The position numbers were made by a program, and so were the translations under genes. The notes under the pieces are model-generated. The model was given only the letters and a program-made list of their open reading frames with translations. It searched no databases and had not been told where the DNA came from. From Oscillospiraceae bacterium (GTDB lineage: Bacteria > Bacillota > Clostridia > Saccharofermentanales > Saccharofermentanaceae): DNA of 64,000 bases. Location of the stretch: NCBI GenBank assembly GCA_902775565.1, contig CACYMP010000012.1:1-64000 (forward strand). Direction: 5' to 3'. Each line of letters starts with the position of its first letter. Positions within the stretch are counted from its first letter, which is position 1. This document shows, in pieces, positions 43,765 to 50,965 of this stretch.

Positions 43765-45270
43765 TTAAAATCCTCCGTTTCCCGCACCGGAACATCCTCT
43801 TCCGGAACCGTCACCCTGGAAATATCCGGGATCCTGGTCAAACCACCACTTGGTGTAAGGATTAGATGCATGCTTTGAATAGTTCTTTATGAATTCGATC
43901 GAATCCAATGCGTCTTCGATCCTTCTTGCATAGTTCAATGCGCCCTTGTAGCCGATACCGAACTGCTCGTCACCGATAAGGAGCGAAGGAATGCCGAACT
44001 TTGCTCCCCAGAGTGTCATTCCGCCGTGTCTTGCAAGGATGAGGTCCGGCTTGATCCTGTTGAGTGCATTTACGAGCTCACATGCCTGCTTGTTGCAGAC
44101 TCTGTAGTCCGGGACATCGCCGTAGTTCTTTACTGCCTGGCCTAAGATATCGAGCTTGTCGTCACCGCTGTCGTAGACCGGATCGTGATGGAATACCGCT
44201 GCACCTACAACGTCCATTCCGAGCTCGCCCAAAAGCGTGATGAGAGCCTGGCCGTGTGCTGCGCCTGCAGTTACATATGCTCTCTTTCCCTTGAATCTTT
44301 CCTTGAGCTTCTCGATCTCGGGAACGTACTTCTCGTGCCCTTCTTTGATCATCTCCTCAGCGAGCTCTTCCTTGCCTACAAGCTTGCCGAAAGCGCGGAG
44401 CCACCTGTCGGTTCCTGCTACGCCGTATGCCGGAGGTACCAATACTTCAGGTACGCCGTGGAGCTGGTTCAATCCTGCGCCCATGTATGTTGAGAGCGAA
44501 GGGCAGATGTGGATCGATGCTGCCGCTTCACTTACGTGTGACAGTTCTTCCACCGTTGAGAACGGGATTACGTACTGGGGCTCAAAGCCGAACCTTCTGA
44601 CGATGTCATCGAAGACATCATGGGAACCCCAGAAATTGATGATGTTTACCTTGTTGGTCTTCTTCTCAGCAGGCTTAACGATGCCTCTTAAGACCGCATG
44701 GTATGCAGCGTCAAAGCCCGTTGTCCAGATCTTGGACCTGAAACCTTCGCAGTTGCATGTAACTACGGGGATGCCGAGCTCTTTTGTTGCAGCTTCAACG
44801 ACCGATTCTATGTCCTCGCCGATAATGCCCGATGCACAGGATGTCGTGATGAAGATAGCCTTGGGCTTCTCCCTCTCATATACGAGCCTTATGGTATCCT
44901 CGAGCTTTTTGGCAGCACCGAAGACCGTGTCCTTCTCCAATATATTTGTCGAATAGTATCTTCCGAGCGCAGGCGGCAGATCTCTTCTGGACTGCTCGAT
45001 CCTGTATGTGAAGTTAAATTCCGCGAATTCGCCTGCGCAGCCGATCGGTGCGTGGTTTATTACGACCGCATCCCTGATCATGGCGAGCTGGCAGAACGCC
45101 TGCTGCTGGTTGCAGCCGAGGCACTGAGAGAACTTTCTCTTGCAGTCTTTAAGTTCTCCCTTTGCCGATTTCTCAACTATCTGTGAGGCAGAACCCGAGA
45201 AAGCATTTATCGTTCCGAGTCTTTTCTCTCGGATAACAACGCTTGGTTCTTTAATGTTGATCTGTGACAT
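43765..45270 (-). CDS. nflD: Nitrogenase-like D subunit (NifD-like), candidate methylthio-alkane reductase
   Basis: A 501-residue protein. Likely P-cluster ligands are C53, C78 (HAPIGCAG) and C145 (TTSCASGIIGEDI). C256 in IHICPSLSTYMGAG aligns with the FeMo-cofactor Cys275 of NifD. The histidine that binds Mo (His442 in NifD) has no counterpart in the corresponding GIPSLLIGDEQFGIGYKG segment, which suggests a different cofactor. The Gly/Cys-rich C terminus is unusual. It is the first gene of the operon, with AAAGGAG 10 bases upstream, and lies behind a LysR-type palindrome. It is probably the catalytic subunit for reductive C-S bond cleavage (inference from context). Confidence 0.88.
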   Translation of the reverse strand: MSQINIKEPSVVIREKRLGTINAFSGSASQIVEKSAKGELKDCKRKFSQCLGCNQQQAFCQLAMIRDAVVINHAPIGCAGEFAEFNFTYRIEQSRRDLPPALGRYYSTNILEKDTVFGAAKKLEDTIRLVYEREKPKAIFITTSCASGIIGEDIESVVEAATKELGIPVVTCNCEGFRSKIWTTGFDAAYHAVLRGIVKPAEKKTNKVNIINFWGSHDVFDDIVRRFGFEPQYVIPFSTVEELSHVSEAAASIHICPSLSTYMGAGLNQLHGVPEVLVPPAYGVAGTDRWLRAFGKLVGKEELAEEMIKEGHEKYVPEIEKLKERFKGKRAYVTAGAAHGQALITLLGELGMDVVGAAVFHHDPVYDSGDDKLDILGQAVKNYGDVPDYRVCNKQACELVNALNRIKPDLILARHGGMTLWGAKFGIPSLLIGDEQFGIGYKGALNYARRIEDALDSIEFIKNYSKHASNPYTKWWFDQDPGYFQGDGSGRGCSGAGNGGF

Positions 45271-45288
45271 CCTAAGGTTTCTCCTTTT

Positions 45289-45317
45289 GCAAAACCTATC
45301 AATCCGATAGGTTTTGC
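45289..45317 (-). promoter_or_regulatory. Stable stem-loop in the 5' leader of nflD
   Basis: GCAAAACCTATC pairs perfectly with GATAGGTTTTGC around a 5-base loop, ending just before the ribosome site of nflD. No T-run follows, so it is not a terminator. It may protect the mRNA or block the ribosome site conditionally. Confidence 0.6.
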
Positions 45318-45328
45318 TTTGTGCTTAT

Positions 45329-45365
45329 GTGATAATACTCCTGCGTTTTTGGAAGTGATAATACT
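45329..45365 (-). promoter_or_regulatory. Direct repeat in the nflD promoter region
   Basis: AGTATTATCAC (minus strand) occurs twice, at 45329-45339 and 45355-45365, 26 bases apart. Each copy contains a TATTAT that could serve as -10. The spacing suggests a protein-binding repeat or tandem start sites. Confidence 0.4.
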
Positions 45366-45382
45366 TAAGATTGATAGTCGGC

Positions 45383-45399
45383 TATAACCGAGGGTTATA
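45383..45399. promoter_or_regulatory. Likely LysR-type operator upstream of nflD
   Basis: TATAACC-GAG-GGTTATA is a perfect inverted repeat with 7-base arms. It lies between the LysR gene and nflD and shares its ATAACC/GGTTAT core with the palindrome at 48632-48656. It fits a LysR-family activation site. Confidence 0.65.
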
Positions 45400-45406
45400 A
45401 CAAAAC

Positions 45407-46309
45407 TTATGTATTGTCAGCAAATGACATGAGGTTGTCTATGTATTCCTGACCGAGCTCGCTTAATGTGCTGCCCATGCGGGTAACATAGATGACCGAG
45501 GTCTTCTCGCGGCTCTCATAAGGAATGGCTTTATAACCCGTTCCGTTTAATTCCTCGCAGATTATTCCGGAGCATAGCGTATAGCCGTTTAGACCGACCA
45601 TCATGTTGAGCATGGTTCCTCTGTCGTTCACCTTGATGATCTTTCTCTTCTCGAACATGCTGACAGGTTCTTCTGCCAGATAGATCGGATTCTCTTCACC
45701 CTGGTTGAACGTAAGACACGGATAGGGCTCCAAGTCATGGCTGGTTACTTTCTTCTTATCTGCAAGCGGATGATCTGAAGACAGATATACAAACACCTTG
45801 CAGTCAAAGAGCTTTTTGTACTCCAGGTTATTGACCCTCAGATACTTCATTAAAAAGTTGTGGTTATATTCATCCAAGTGGATTATGCCTATCTCGGATC
45901 TGAATGTTCTGACATCGTTTATAACTTCCGATGTCTTTCCTTCATAAATCGAGAATTCGTATTTCTCGGGATCATGGTTCTCTATGAGCTCGATATAGGA
46001 CTTGACCGCAAAGGTGTAGTGCTGTGCAGATACTCCGAATCTCTTCTTTTGTTCTTTATCTATATACCGTTCCTTAAGAAGGTCGTACTGAGCCACGACC
46101 TGTCTTGCATAGACGATGAAGTCTGCACCCTCCGTGGTAGTTGTAACGCCTCTGTTTGATCTCTCAAAGATGGTAATGCCTATCTCATCTTCCAAATCCC
46201 TTATCGCATCCGAAATAGCAGGCTGTGAGACATAGAATCTCTGTGCCGTCTTATTTATGGATTTCTCATCCGCCGTCGTTATCGCATACATCAGCTGTTG
46301 TAAAGTCAT
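45407..46309 (-). CDS. LysR family transcriptional regulator (next to nflD)
   Basis: A 300-residue LysR protein. The HTH occupies about residues 1-60 (SINKTAQRFYVSQPAISDAIRDLE in parts), followed by the two-lobed effector domain. It is closely related to the regulator at 47642-48556: both contain R-F-G-x-S-x-Q-H-Y-x-F-A-x-K and GYTLCSGIIC. It is the direct upstream neighbour of nflD in the same orientation, 136 bases away. By context it probably activates the nitrogenase-like operon in response to a sulfur signal, as LysR regulators do in sulfur metabolism. AAAGGGGG precedes the ATG. Confidence 0.87.
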   Translation of the reverse strand: MTLQQLMYAITTADEKSINKTAQRFYVSQPAISDAIRDLEDEIGITIFERSNRGVTTTTEGADFIVYARQVVAQYDLLKERYIDKEQKKRFGVSAQHYTFAVKSYIELIENHDPEKYEFSIYEGKTSEVINDVRTFRSEIGIIHLDEYNHNFLMKYLRVNNLEYKKLFDCKVFVYLSSDHPLADKKKVTSHDLEPYPCLTFNQGEENPIYLAEEPVSMFEKRKIIKVNDRGTMLNMMVGLNGYTLCSGIICEELNGTGYKAIPYESREKTSVIYVTRMGSTLSELGQEYIDNLMSFADNT

Positions 46310-46343
46310 GTTGCCCCCTTTTTGCTTTATATCCCCGAGGATA

Positions 46344-46379
46344 TAAAAAGGCCCGGAAGCGTCTATAGCTCCCGGGCCT
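46344..46379 (-). terminator. Rho-independent terminator after the leader ORF, before LysR
   Basis: AGGCCCGG pairs with CCGGGCCT and is followed on the minus strand by TTTTTA. It lies 35 bases before the LysR start, so it could end the short leader transcript or act as an attenuator of the LysR gene. Confidence 0.85.
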
Positions 46380-46411
46380 GATCTTACCTTTAGTGCATCT
46401 AATTAAGTGTT

Positions 46412-46513
46412 CTAAATAAACATCGGTATGACGCACCGGTCAATCCTGTTGCCCGGGTTATCAAGCATTCGACAGCACATGTTAATATTCTTAGCTGTGG
46501 TGATGCCGGTCAT
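46412..46513 (-). CDS. 33-residue Cys/Met-containing leader peptide or small protein
   Basis: A short frame with every sign of expression: a near-consensus promoter, AGGAGA 7 bases before the ATG, 33 codons ending in TAG, and a terminator 33 bases later. The peptide contains the cluster MCCRM near its middle and RCVIPM near its end. Adjacent Cys codons flanked by Met would suit an attenuator peptide that senses charged Cys or Met tRNA, which fits a locus dealing with sulfur amino acids. It may also be a genuine small protein. It was not picked up as a longer reading frame. Confidence 0.55.
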   Translation of the reverse strand: MTGITTAKNINMCCRMLDNPGNRIDRCVIPMFI

Positions 46514-46547
46514 ATCGTGTTCTCCTGTTCTTGTAGTTATGGAACGA

Positions 46548-46576
46548 ATAGTAAAGTAATCAGCCTACTATGTCAA
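46548..46576 (-). promoter_or_regulatory. Strong vegetative promoter of the leader ORF
   Basis: On the minus strand, TTGACA (46571-46576), 17 bases, then TACTAT (46548-46553). The start of transcription would lie near 46541, giving a leader of about 28 bases before the small ORF. Confidence 0.75.
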
Positions 46577-46581
46577 TAGGT

Positions 46582-46782
46582 TTATCTCTTAAAGTCTTTT
46601 GATACTTCAGCGAAGGAACGCCTGCCGTTTATGTAATCGTCGTAGGCATCCTCGGGATCTTTCCCGCGAAAGACCTTGCAAAGACCGCACAGATCGCAGT
46701 CAGCTATACAGGGATATCTGTTCTTGATATAGTCCCTTCGCTCCTTTTGTGTCGAGGCATTTATCTCAGGTGCGTCATTCAT
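46582..46782 (-). CDS. Small cysteine-motif protein
   Basis: A 66-residue protein with cysteines in YPCIADCDLCGLCKVF (C-x4-C-x2-C-x2-C spacing) followed by DAYDDYINGRRSFAEVSKDF. The pattern suggests an iron-sulfur or zinc site. It overlaps its neighbour at 46779-47000 by 4 bases and resembles it, including the D-Y-I-x-G-(R/K)-R repeat after the cysteines. The two are paralogues, co-transcribed with the HD-domain gene. Function unknown. Confidence 0.65.
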   Translation of the reverse strand: MNDAPEINASTQKERRDYIKNRYPCIADCDLCGLCKVFRGKDPEDAYDDYINGRRSFAEVSKDFKR

Positions 46783-47000
46783 TGTATCTGTCTGTCCTGA
46801 CGGTATTCCTTCATGTAACCCATGTTGATGTCACGGATCTCTCTTTTGCCGTCGATATAATCCTGATAGATATCCCAGGGATTGCCGCCGCCGAGCCAGC
46901 AGGAAGAGCAGTTCTCGCATCCTCCGCCGCAGTCAAGAGAAGCTTTAACTATCGCTTCTCTTTCTTCCCTGGTGGTGTCTTTTATCAGGATGGACTTCAT
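46779..47000 (-). CDS. Small cysteine-motif protein, paralogue of 46582-46782
   Basis: A 73-residue protein with DCGGGCENCSSCWLGGG (four clustered cysteines) followed by DIYQDYIDGKREIRDIN, the same layout as its neighbour. It overlaps the HD-domain gene by 4 bases and the next gene by 4 bases, so all three are translationally coupled. A metal or Fe-S site is likely. Function unknown. Confidence 0.65.
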   Translation of the reverse strand: MKSILIKDTTREEREAIVKASLDCGGGCENCSSCWLGGGNPWDIYQDYIDGKREIRDINMGYMKEYRQDRQIQ

Positions 47001-47587
47001 GATCCCATCTCCGAATTGATCAGATCTTCATTTGCAGCCATTGCCTGCAAAGTCATGGTAAGGAGCTTGTCTAATTTCCAACCGAGCTGATCTGCACCGC
47101 GCTCTATTACTTCGCGCGAACAACCTGCGGCAAAGCCCTTGCTCTTGTATTTCTTCTTAAGTGATTTGAGCTCCATATCTTTCGTGCTCTTTGAAGGTCT
47201 CATAAGAGTCGCAGCCCAGATAAGTCCCGTAAGTTCATCAGCAGCAAAGAGAACCTTCTCCATCTCATGGACGGGCTCTACGTCTATCGTTACGCCGCAT
47301 CCTACAGTGATGCCGTAGCCGTGTGAGCATACCGCGTGGATGATGTCATCGCCTATGCCGTTTTCTTTAAGCAGTTCGGGTGCCTTGAGGCAGTGCTCTT
47401 CCGGGTAGAGCTCAAAGTCTATGTCGTGAAGGAGTCCCACTATGCCCCAGTATTCAGCTTCATCAGCAAATCCCAGTTCGTTTGCATACCATTTCATGAC
47501 AGCTTCCACCGTCAGGGCATGCTGGATGTGGAAAGGATCCTTGTTGTATTTCTTAAGAACATTAAATGCTTCGTCGCGTGAGATCAT
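46997..47587 (-). CDS. HD-domain phosphohydrolase
   Basis: A 196-residue HD-superfamily protein. Histidine/aspartate motifs are HIQHALTVEAVMKWYA near residue 20, GLLHDIDFELYPEEH near 52 and SHGYGI near 88, followed by the Asp in AADELTGLI. It is a metal-dependent phosphohydrolase, likely acting on nucleotides or phosphorylated metabolites. It is the first gene of a unit with the two Cys-rich small proteins, each overlapping by 4 bases. The unit lies between the two LysR genes; no functional tie to the sulfur genes is proven. Confidence 0.82.
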   Translation of the reverse strand: MISRDEAFNVLKKYNKDPFHIQHALTVEAVMKWYANELGFADEAEYWGIVGLLHDIDFELYPEEHCLKAPELLKENGIGDDIIHAVCSHGYGITVGCGVTIDVEPVHEMEKVLFAADELTGLIWAATLMRPSKSTKDMELKSLKKKYKSKGFAAGCSREVIERGADQLGWKLDKLLTMTLQAMAANEDLINSEMGS

Positions 47588-47641
47588 GGGAGTGCTCCTG
47601 TGATTGAATATCCTTTATTATATACCTACTCAATTTATAGG

Positions 47642-48556
47642 TCATTTAAGATCCAATATCTTCTTTATCTCCCTGATATATCCTTCCGTAAGGGAACCTA
47701 ACTCGATATTGTTCTTGGTTATATATCCGATGTGCATGACAACATCATCGCCGTCGCCTTTGAATCTTATCATCTTATACTGCTGGCCGTTGACGTCGTC
47801 GCAGATGATACCTGAGCAGAGAGTATAGCCGTTAAGCTCGTTCATGAGATTTAATCCCGAACCTCTGTCGCAGACCTTTATCCTTCTGGGGTAATCCTTC
47901 TCCGCAAGGATCTCTTCAGCATAGTAGATGGGGTCTCCGTCGCCCTGTTCGAACGTAAGGCACGGGTAAGGTGCCAGGTCTTCCATCGTGATCTCTTCAT
48001 GATCTGCCAGAGGGTGCGTCTTCGTAATATATACGCAGGCCTTGCAGTCGATGAGCGGAGTAAAGTGAAGATCGTTGTCTCTTAGCTTCTTCTCTATTAC
48101 TTTCCTGTTATATTCGCTGATGAATAGTATTCCTATATCGCTCTTCATGGAGCCGACATCGTCAATTACGTCACGGGTCATGGTCTCCCTGAAGACGAAC
48201 TCGTATTTCTCAAGATCGAAGTCCTTTACGAATTCCGTGAAAGCCTTTATCGCAAATGAATAATGCTGGGTCGATATCCCGAAACGCCTCTTGCGCTTTG
48301 AAATGCCGGTAAAGCGGTCCTTTAACACCTCATACTGCTGGCTGACCTGCTTTGCGTAGATAATGAATTCCCTGCCCTCTGGTGTTAAGACCATTCCCTT
48401 GCCCGATCTGACAAAGAGTGAGAACCCTAATTCATTCTCAAGTTCCTTGATGGCTTTTGTAAGTGTGGGCTGCGTTATATAAAGAATCTCTGCGGCGCGG
48501 TTCATCGAGCCTGATTCGGTGATCGTTATCGCATAGAATAACTGCTGTATCGTCAT
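47642..48556 (-). CDS. LysR family transcriptional regulator (second copy)
   Basis: A 304-residue LysR protein with an N-terminal HTH (MTIQQLFYAITITESGSMNR onwards) and a two-lobed effector domain. It is a paralogue of the regulator at 45407-46309, with matching phrases KRRFGISTQHYSFAIK and GYTLCSGIICDDVNG. A large inverted repeat at 48632-48656 lies 76 bases upstream and suggests autoregulation. It stands between the sulfonate-type transporter block and the HD-domain unit. Together with the first copy it probably controls sulfur acquisition genes of this locus. Confidence 0.87.
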   Translation of the reverse strand: MTIQQLFYAITITESGSMNRAAEILYITQPTLTKAIKELENELGFSLFVRSGKGMVLTPEGREFIIYAKQVSQQYEVLKDRFTGISKRKRRFGISTQHYSFAIKAFTEFVKDFDLEKYEFVFRETMTRDVIDDVGSMKSDIGILFISEYNRKVIEKKLRDNDLHFTPLIDCKACVYITKTHPLADHEEITMEDLAPYPCLTFEQGDGDPIYYAEEILAEKDYPRRIKVCDRGSGLNLMNELNGYTLCSGIICDDVNGQQYKMIRFKGDGDDVVMHIGYITKNNIELGSLTEGYIREIKKILDLK

Positions 48557-48631
48557 GTGTTCCGGTCTTCCTTGATTTTTGATTAGTGATTATATTTCAT
48601 TATCAAGGGACCGAAATAATATGCATTTCCG

Positions 48632-48656
48632 ATAACCAAATATAACTTTTGGTTAT
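48632..48656. promoter_or_regulatory. Likely LysR-type operator upstream of the second LysR gene
   Basis: ATAACCAAA (48632-48640) and TTTGGTTAT (48648-48656) form a perfect 9-base inverted repeat around 7 bases. It shares ATAACC/GGTTAT with the site before nflD. A TATAAC inside the spacer adds a further half-site. Confidence 0.65.
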
Positions 48657-48659
48657 AGA

Positions 48660-49331
48660 TCAGCTGTTTTCTGTTAATTTTCCTTCTGACATGCTGTAGA
48701 CCTTTGAGGCATATCCCAGAGTCTCTTTCTGGTGTGTAACCACTATAACTGCGGTGCCTTCTTCGGCAATGTTCTTAAAGATATCCATTACCTTGGAGGT
48801 GTTTGCCTGATCAAGGCTTCCGGTCGGCTCGTCCGCTATTATGAGCGAAGGCCGGTTTATGACCGCTCTTGCGATAGTAGCTCTCCTCATCTCTCCGCCT
48901 GAGAGTTCTGACGGATATTCATCTAACAGTTCTGTTATGCCGAGCTTCTCTGCTACCTCAAGGAGTCTTTCTTCCGAAGGCCTTTTTGTTCCGCCGATGG
49001 TAAAAGGAAAAAGGATATTCTCTCTTACAGTAAGTGCCGACAGAAGGCTTTCTCCCTGAGGGATGTATTTGATCTTCTCGTTTCTTATCTTCGAGATATC
49101 CTTATCACTTATATCCTTTAATGTCTTCCCGTCGATAGTTACATCACCTGACGTGGGATCGGTAAGTCCCGTGAGAAGGTTAAGAAATGTCGTCTTTCCG
49201 CTTCCTGATTCGCCTTCGATCATGACGAACTCGCCTTTGTCGATAGCAAACTCTATATCATCTACTGCGCGAAATGACTTGCCGCGCCTTTCATATTCTT
49301 TAACTAATCTGGCTGCCTTAAGAAATGCCAT
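48660..49331 (-). CDS. ABC transporter ATPase, LolD/MacB type
   Basis: A 223-residue ATPase with Walker A GESGSGKTT near residue 40, signature LSGGEMRRATIARA, and Walker B SLIIADEPTGSLD, typical of the MacB/LolD/FtsE class that partners FtsX-type permeases. The ATG at 49331 overlaps the end of the permease gene. It works with the permease upstream to move an unknown substrate or to act on the envelope. With DUF4418 it forms a trio seen repeatedly in Clostridia. Confidence 0.88.
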   Translation of the reverse strand: MAFLKAARLVKEYERRGKSFRAVDDIEFAIDKGEFVMIEGESGSGKTTFLNLLTGLTDPTSGDVTIDGKTLKDISDKDISKIRNEKIKYIPQGESLLSALTVRENILFPFTIGGTKRPSEERLLEVAEKLGITELLDEYPSELSGGEMRRATIARAVINRPSLIIADEPTGSLDQANTSKVMDIFKNIAEEGTAVIVVTHQKETLGYASKVYSMSEGKLTENS

Positions 49332-49332
49332 C

Positions 49333-50541
49333 TTATTCACCTGCCCTCATCGTGTAATAGGTCTCCGCATGAGAAAGGCTCAAGGTAGAAAGGAAAGATG
49401 AGACCGAACCGAACAATGTTGTCAGGATGACTCCCAATACTCCGTAGAGGATAACCAAAGAAACTGCAGGCATGAGATAAGGAACATCCAAAGAGTTCTC
49501 GATAAAACGGTTAAACGGAAATACCGTAAGTACGCCAAGGATAAGACCTGCAACTCCGCCTGCAGCTCCGATCGTGATGCCTTCAGTCAGAGAGAAAAGG
49601 CATATGCGGCGTGAGGATGTTCCCAAGATACGCAGTACTGCAAACTCCTTCTTTCTCTCATGGAAGATGACCGAGAAGAAAAGGATCATGGTAAGGAAAG
49701 AGAATACCAGAAGTACCGTCAAAGTAATATTGATTATGCTCTCGACAGATCCGAGCTTGACCGAGACATCGCTTAAGAGCTTGTCTGTCTCGATGAATCT
49801 GATCCCGTTTGCCTTCTTATATATCTCCTTCTCTATATTGGTGATATCCGCACCGTCATTGACTCTGATAAGGACAGTTGATACCCAGGAAGAGTCATCC
49901 TCGGGATTAAGGAACTGATAGCCCTTGTCCTTTGCATCGTTTAAGAGATCGTGCATGGTGTCTCTTGTCATGAAGACAGAGTGATCGAGCCCCGTAGCGG
50001 TCTCGCCGAGCTTGCCTGCAACCTTATATTCGCTGCCGAAGAACTTTACCTTGCCGTTGGCAAGAGGCGTTACTTCGCTTCCGATGATGACGCTTCCGTT
50101 TTCAGCGCCTGATGTTACCTTCTCGTCGATCCAGGGTGCGATCACGAAGTCTGTATCCGGATCGAATGCGATGAGCTGGACTCTTGTTGAGCAGCAGTCT
50201 GAAGAAAGTGAAGTGAAATAGAACTGGCTCGTTGCAGATTCAACTCCTTCTATATCCTCTGCTGCCTTGGCAACAGATGCGTTCATATAGAAGAACTCGG
50301 GCTCTCCGGTAAGAAGGATGTTGCGCGCCTTGATCTCGGACTCTTCGGGAACGATCATGAGATCTGCTCCCATGCGTTCCTTCATCCTGCCCAAGCCGTT
50401 ATTAAGTGACGACTTAAGTGAAAGACCTACAAAGAGAGCATAAGAACCTATAACGGCGGCAAGCATCAGGCAAAAAGACCTGTAAGGCCTTTTCCTGATG
50501 TTCCTGATGCCGAATCTGAAGCTGTCCTTAAGTCCTGACAT
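49333..50541 (-). CDS. FtsX-like ABC transporter permease
   Basis: A 402-residue MacB/FtsX-type permease. It has one N-terminal membrane segment (about 17-40), a large extracytoplasmic MacB-like domain, and three C-terminal segments from about residue 265. The ATG at 50541 is one base after the stop of the DUF4418 gene. It pairs with the ATPase downstream. Substrate unknown; its place in the block between the SsuABC-like genes and the LysR regulator suggests a role linked to organosulfur or metal use (inference). Confidence 0.85.
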   Translation of the reverse strand: MSGLKDSFRFGIRNIRKRPYRSFCLMLAAVIGSYALFVGLSLKSSLNNGLGRMKERMGADLMIVPEESEIKARNILLTGEPEFFYMNASVAKAAEDIEGVESATSQFYFTSLSSDCCSTRVQLIAFDPDTDFVIAPWIDEKVTSGAENGSVIIGSEVTPLANGKVKFFGSEYKVAGKLGETATGLDHSVFMTRDTMHDLLNDAKDKGYQFLNPEDDSSWVSTVLIRVNDGADITNIEKEIYKKANGIRFIETDKLLSDVSVKLGSVESIINITLTVLLVFSFLTMILFFSVIFHERKKEFAVLRILGTSSRRICLFSLTEGITIGAAGGVAGLILGVLTVFPFNRFIENSLDVPYLMPAVSLVILYGVLGVILTTLFGSVSSFLSTLSLSHAETYYTMRAGE

Positions 50542-50542
50542 A

Positions 50543-50947
50543 TCAGCCGTTCTTCTTTGATGCAAGATATGAGATCGTGTTGATCAGAGCAACAACTATG
50601 ACGAGCGCACCTGCGATTATGAGCGCCGGCTTTGTTCCGGAATTGCAGGGCATGTCGGCAGAGCCGCATACACCTATAACGACCGTAGGGATAAGGATCA
50701 CCAGCACACCGTTGATGGCTGATGCTGCTGCATATGCTGATGATGCGGCATTCTCTTTAGCTAAGACGATGAGCAGGCCCAATACCAATACTGTGATACC
50801 TAGCGCAACCTCAACCTGTGATGTCCAGTGGCACTTCATGAACTTGCCGTCCATGGCTGCGCATACCTTGAAGATCACTGTAGGTATGAGTGCTGTCAGA
50901 AGTCCCAGTAAGGCAATTACAATGCCTGTTATCTTATTCTTGCTCAT
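50543..50947 (-). CDS. DUF4418 family membrane protein
   Basis: A 134-residue protein with four membrane segments. The phrase FMKCHWTSQVEVALG and cysteines at VCAAMDG and ADMPCNSG are characteristic of DUF4418. These proteins typically accompany FtsX/MacB-type ABC systems; a copper or other metal link has been suggested but is not shown here. It sits between the SsuB-like ATPase gene (18 bases) and the FtsX permease (one base), so all belong to the same transcript. Confidence 0.8.
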   Translation of the reverse strand: MSKNKITGIVIALLGLLTALIPTVIFKVCAAMDGKFMKCHWTSQVEVALGITVLVLGLLIVLAKENAASSAYAAASAINGVLVILIPTVVIGVCGSADMPCNSGTKPALIIAGALVIVVALINTISYLASKKNG

Positions 50948-50965
50948 GTTTATTTCCTCTGTTTC

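Noticed and set aside
42432..43871. Longer NifK-like protein of 479 residues
   Set aside because: The extra 36 codons overlap the D gene and lack a ribosome site, whereas ATG 43763 has GGAGG at a proper distance.
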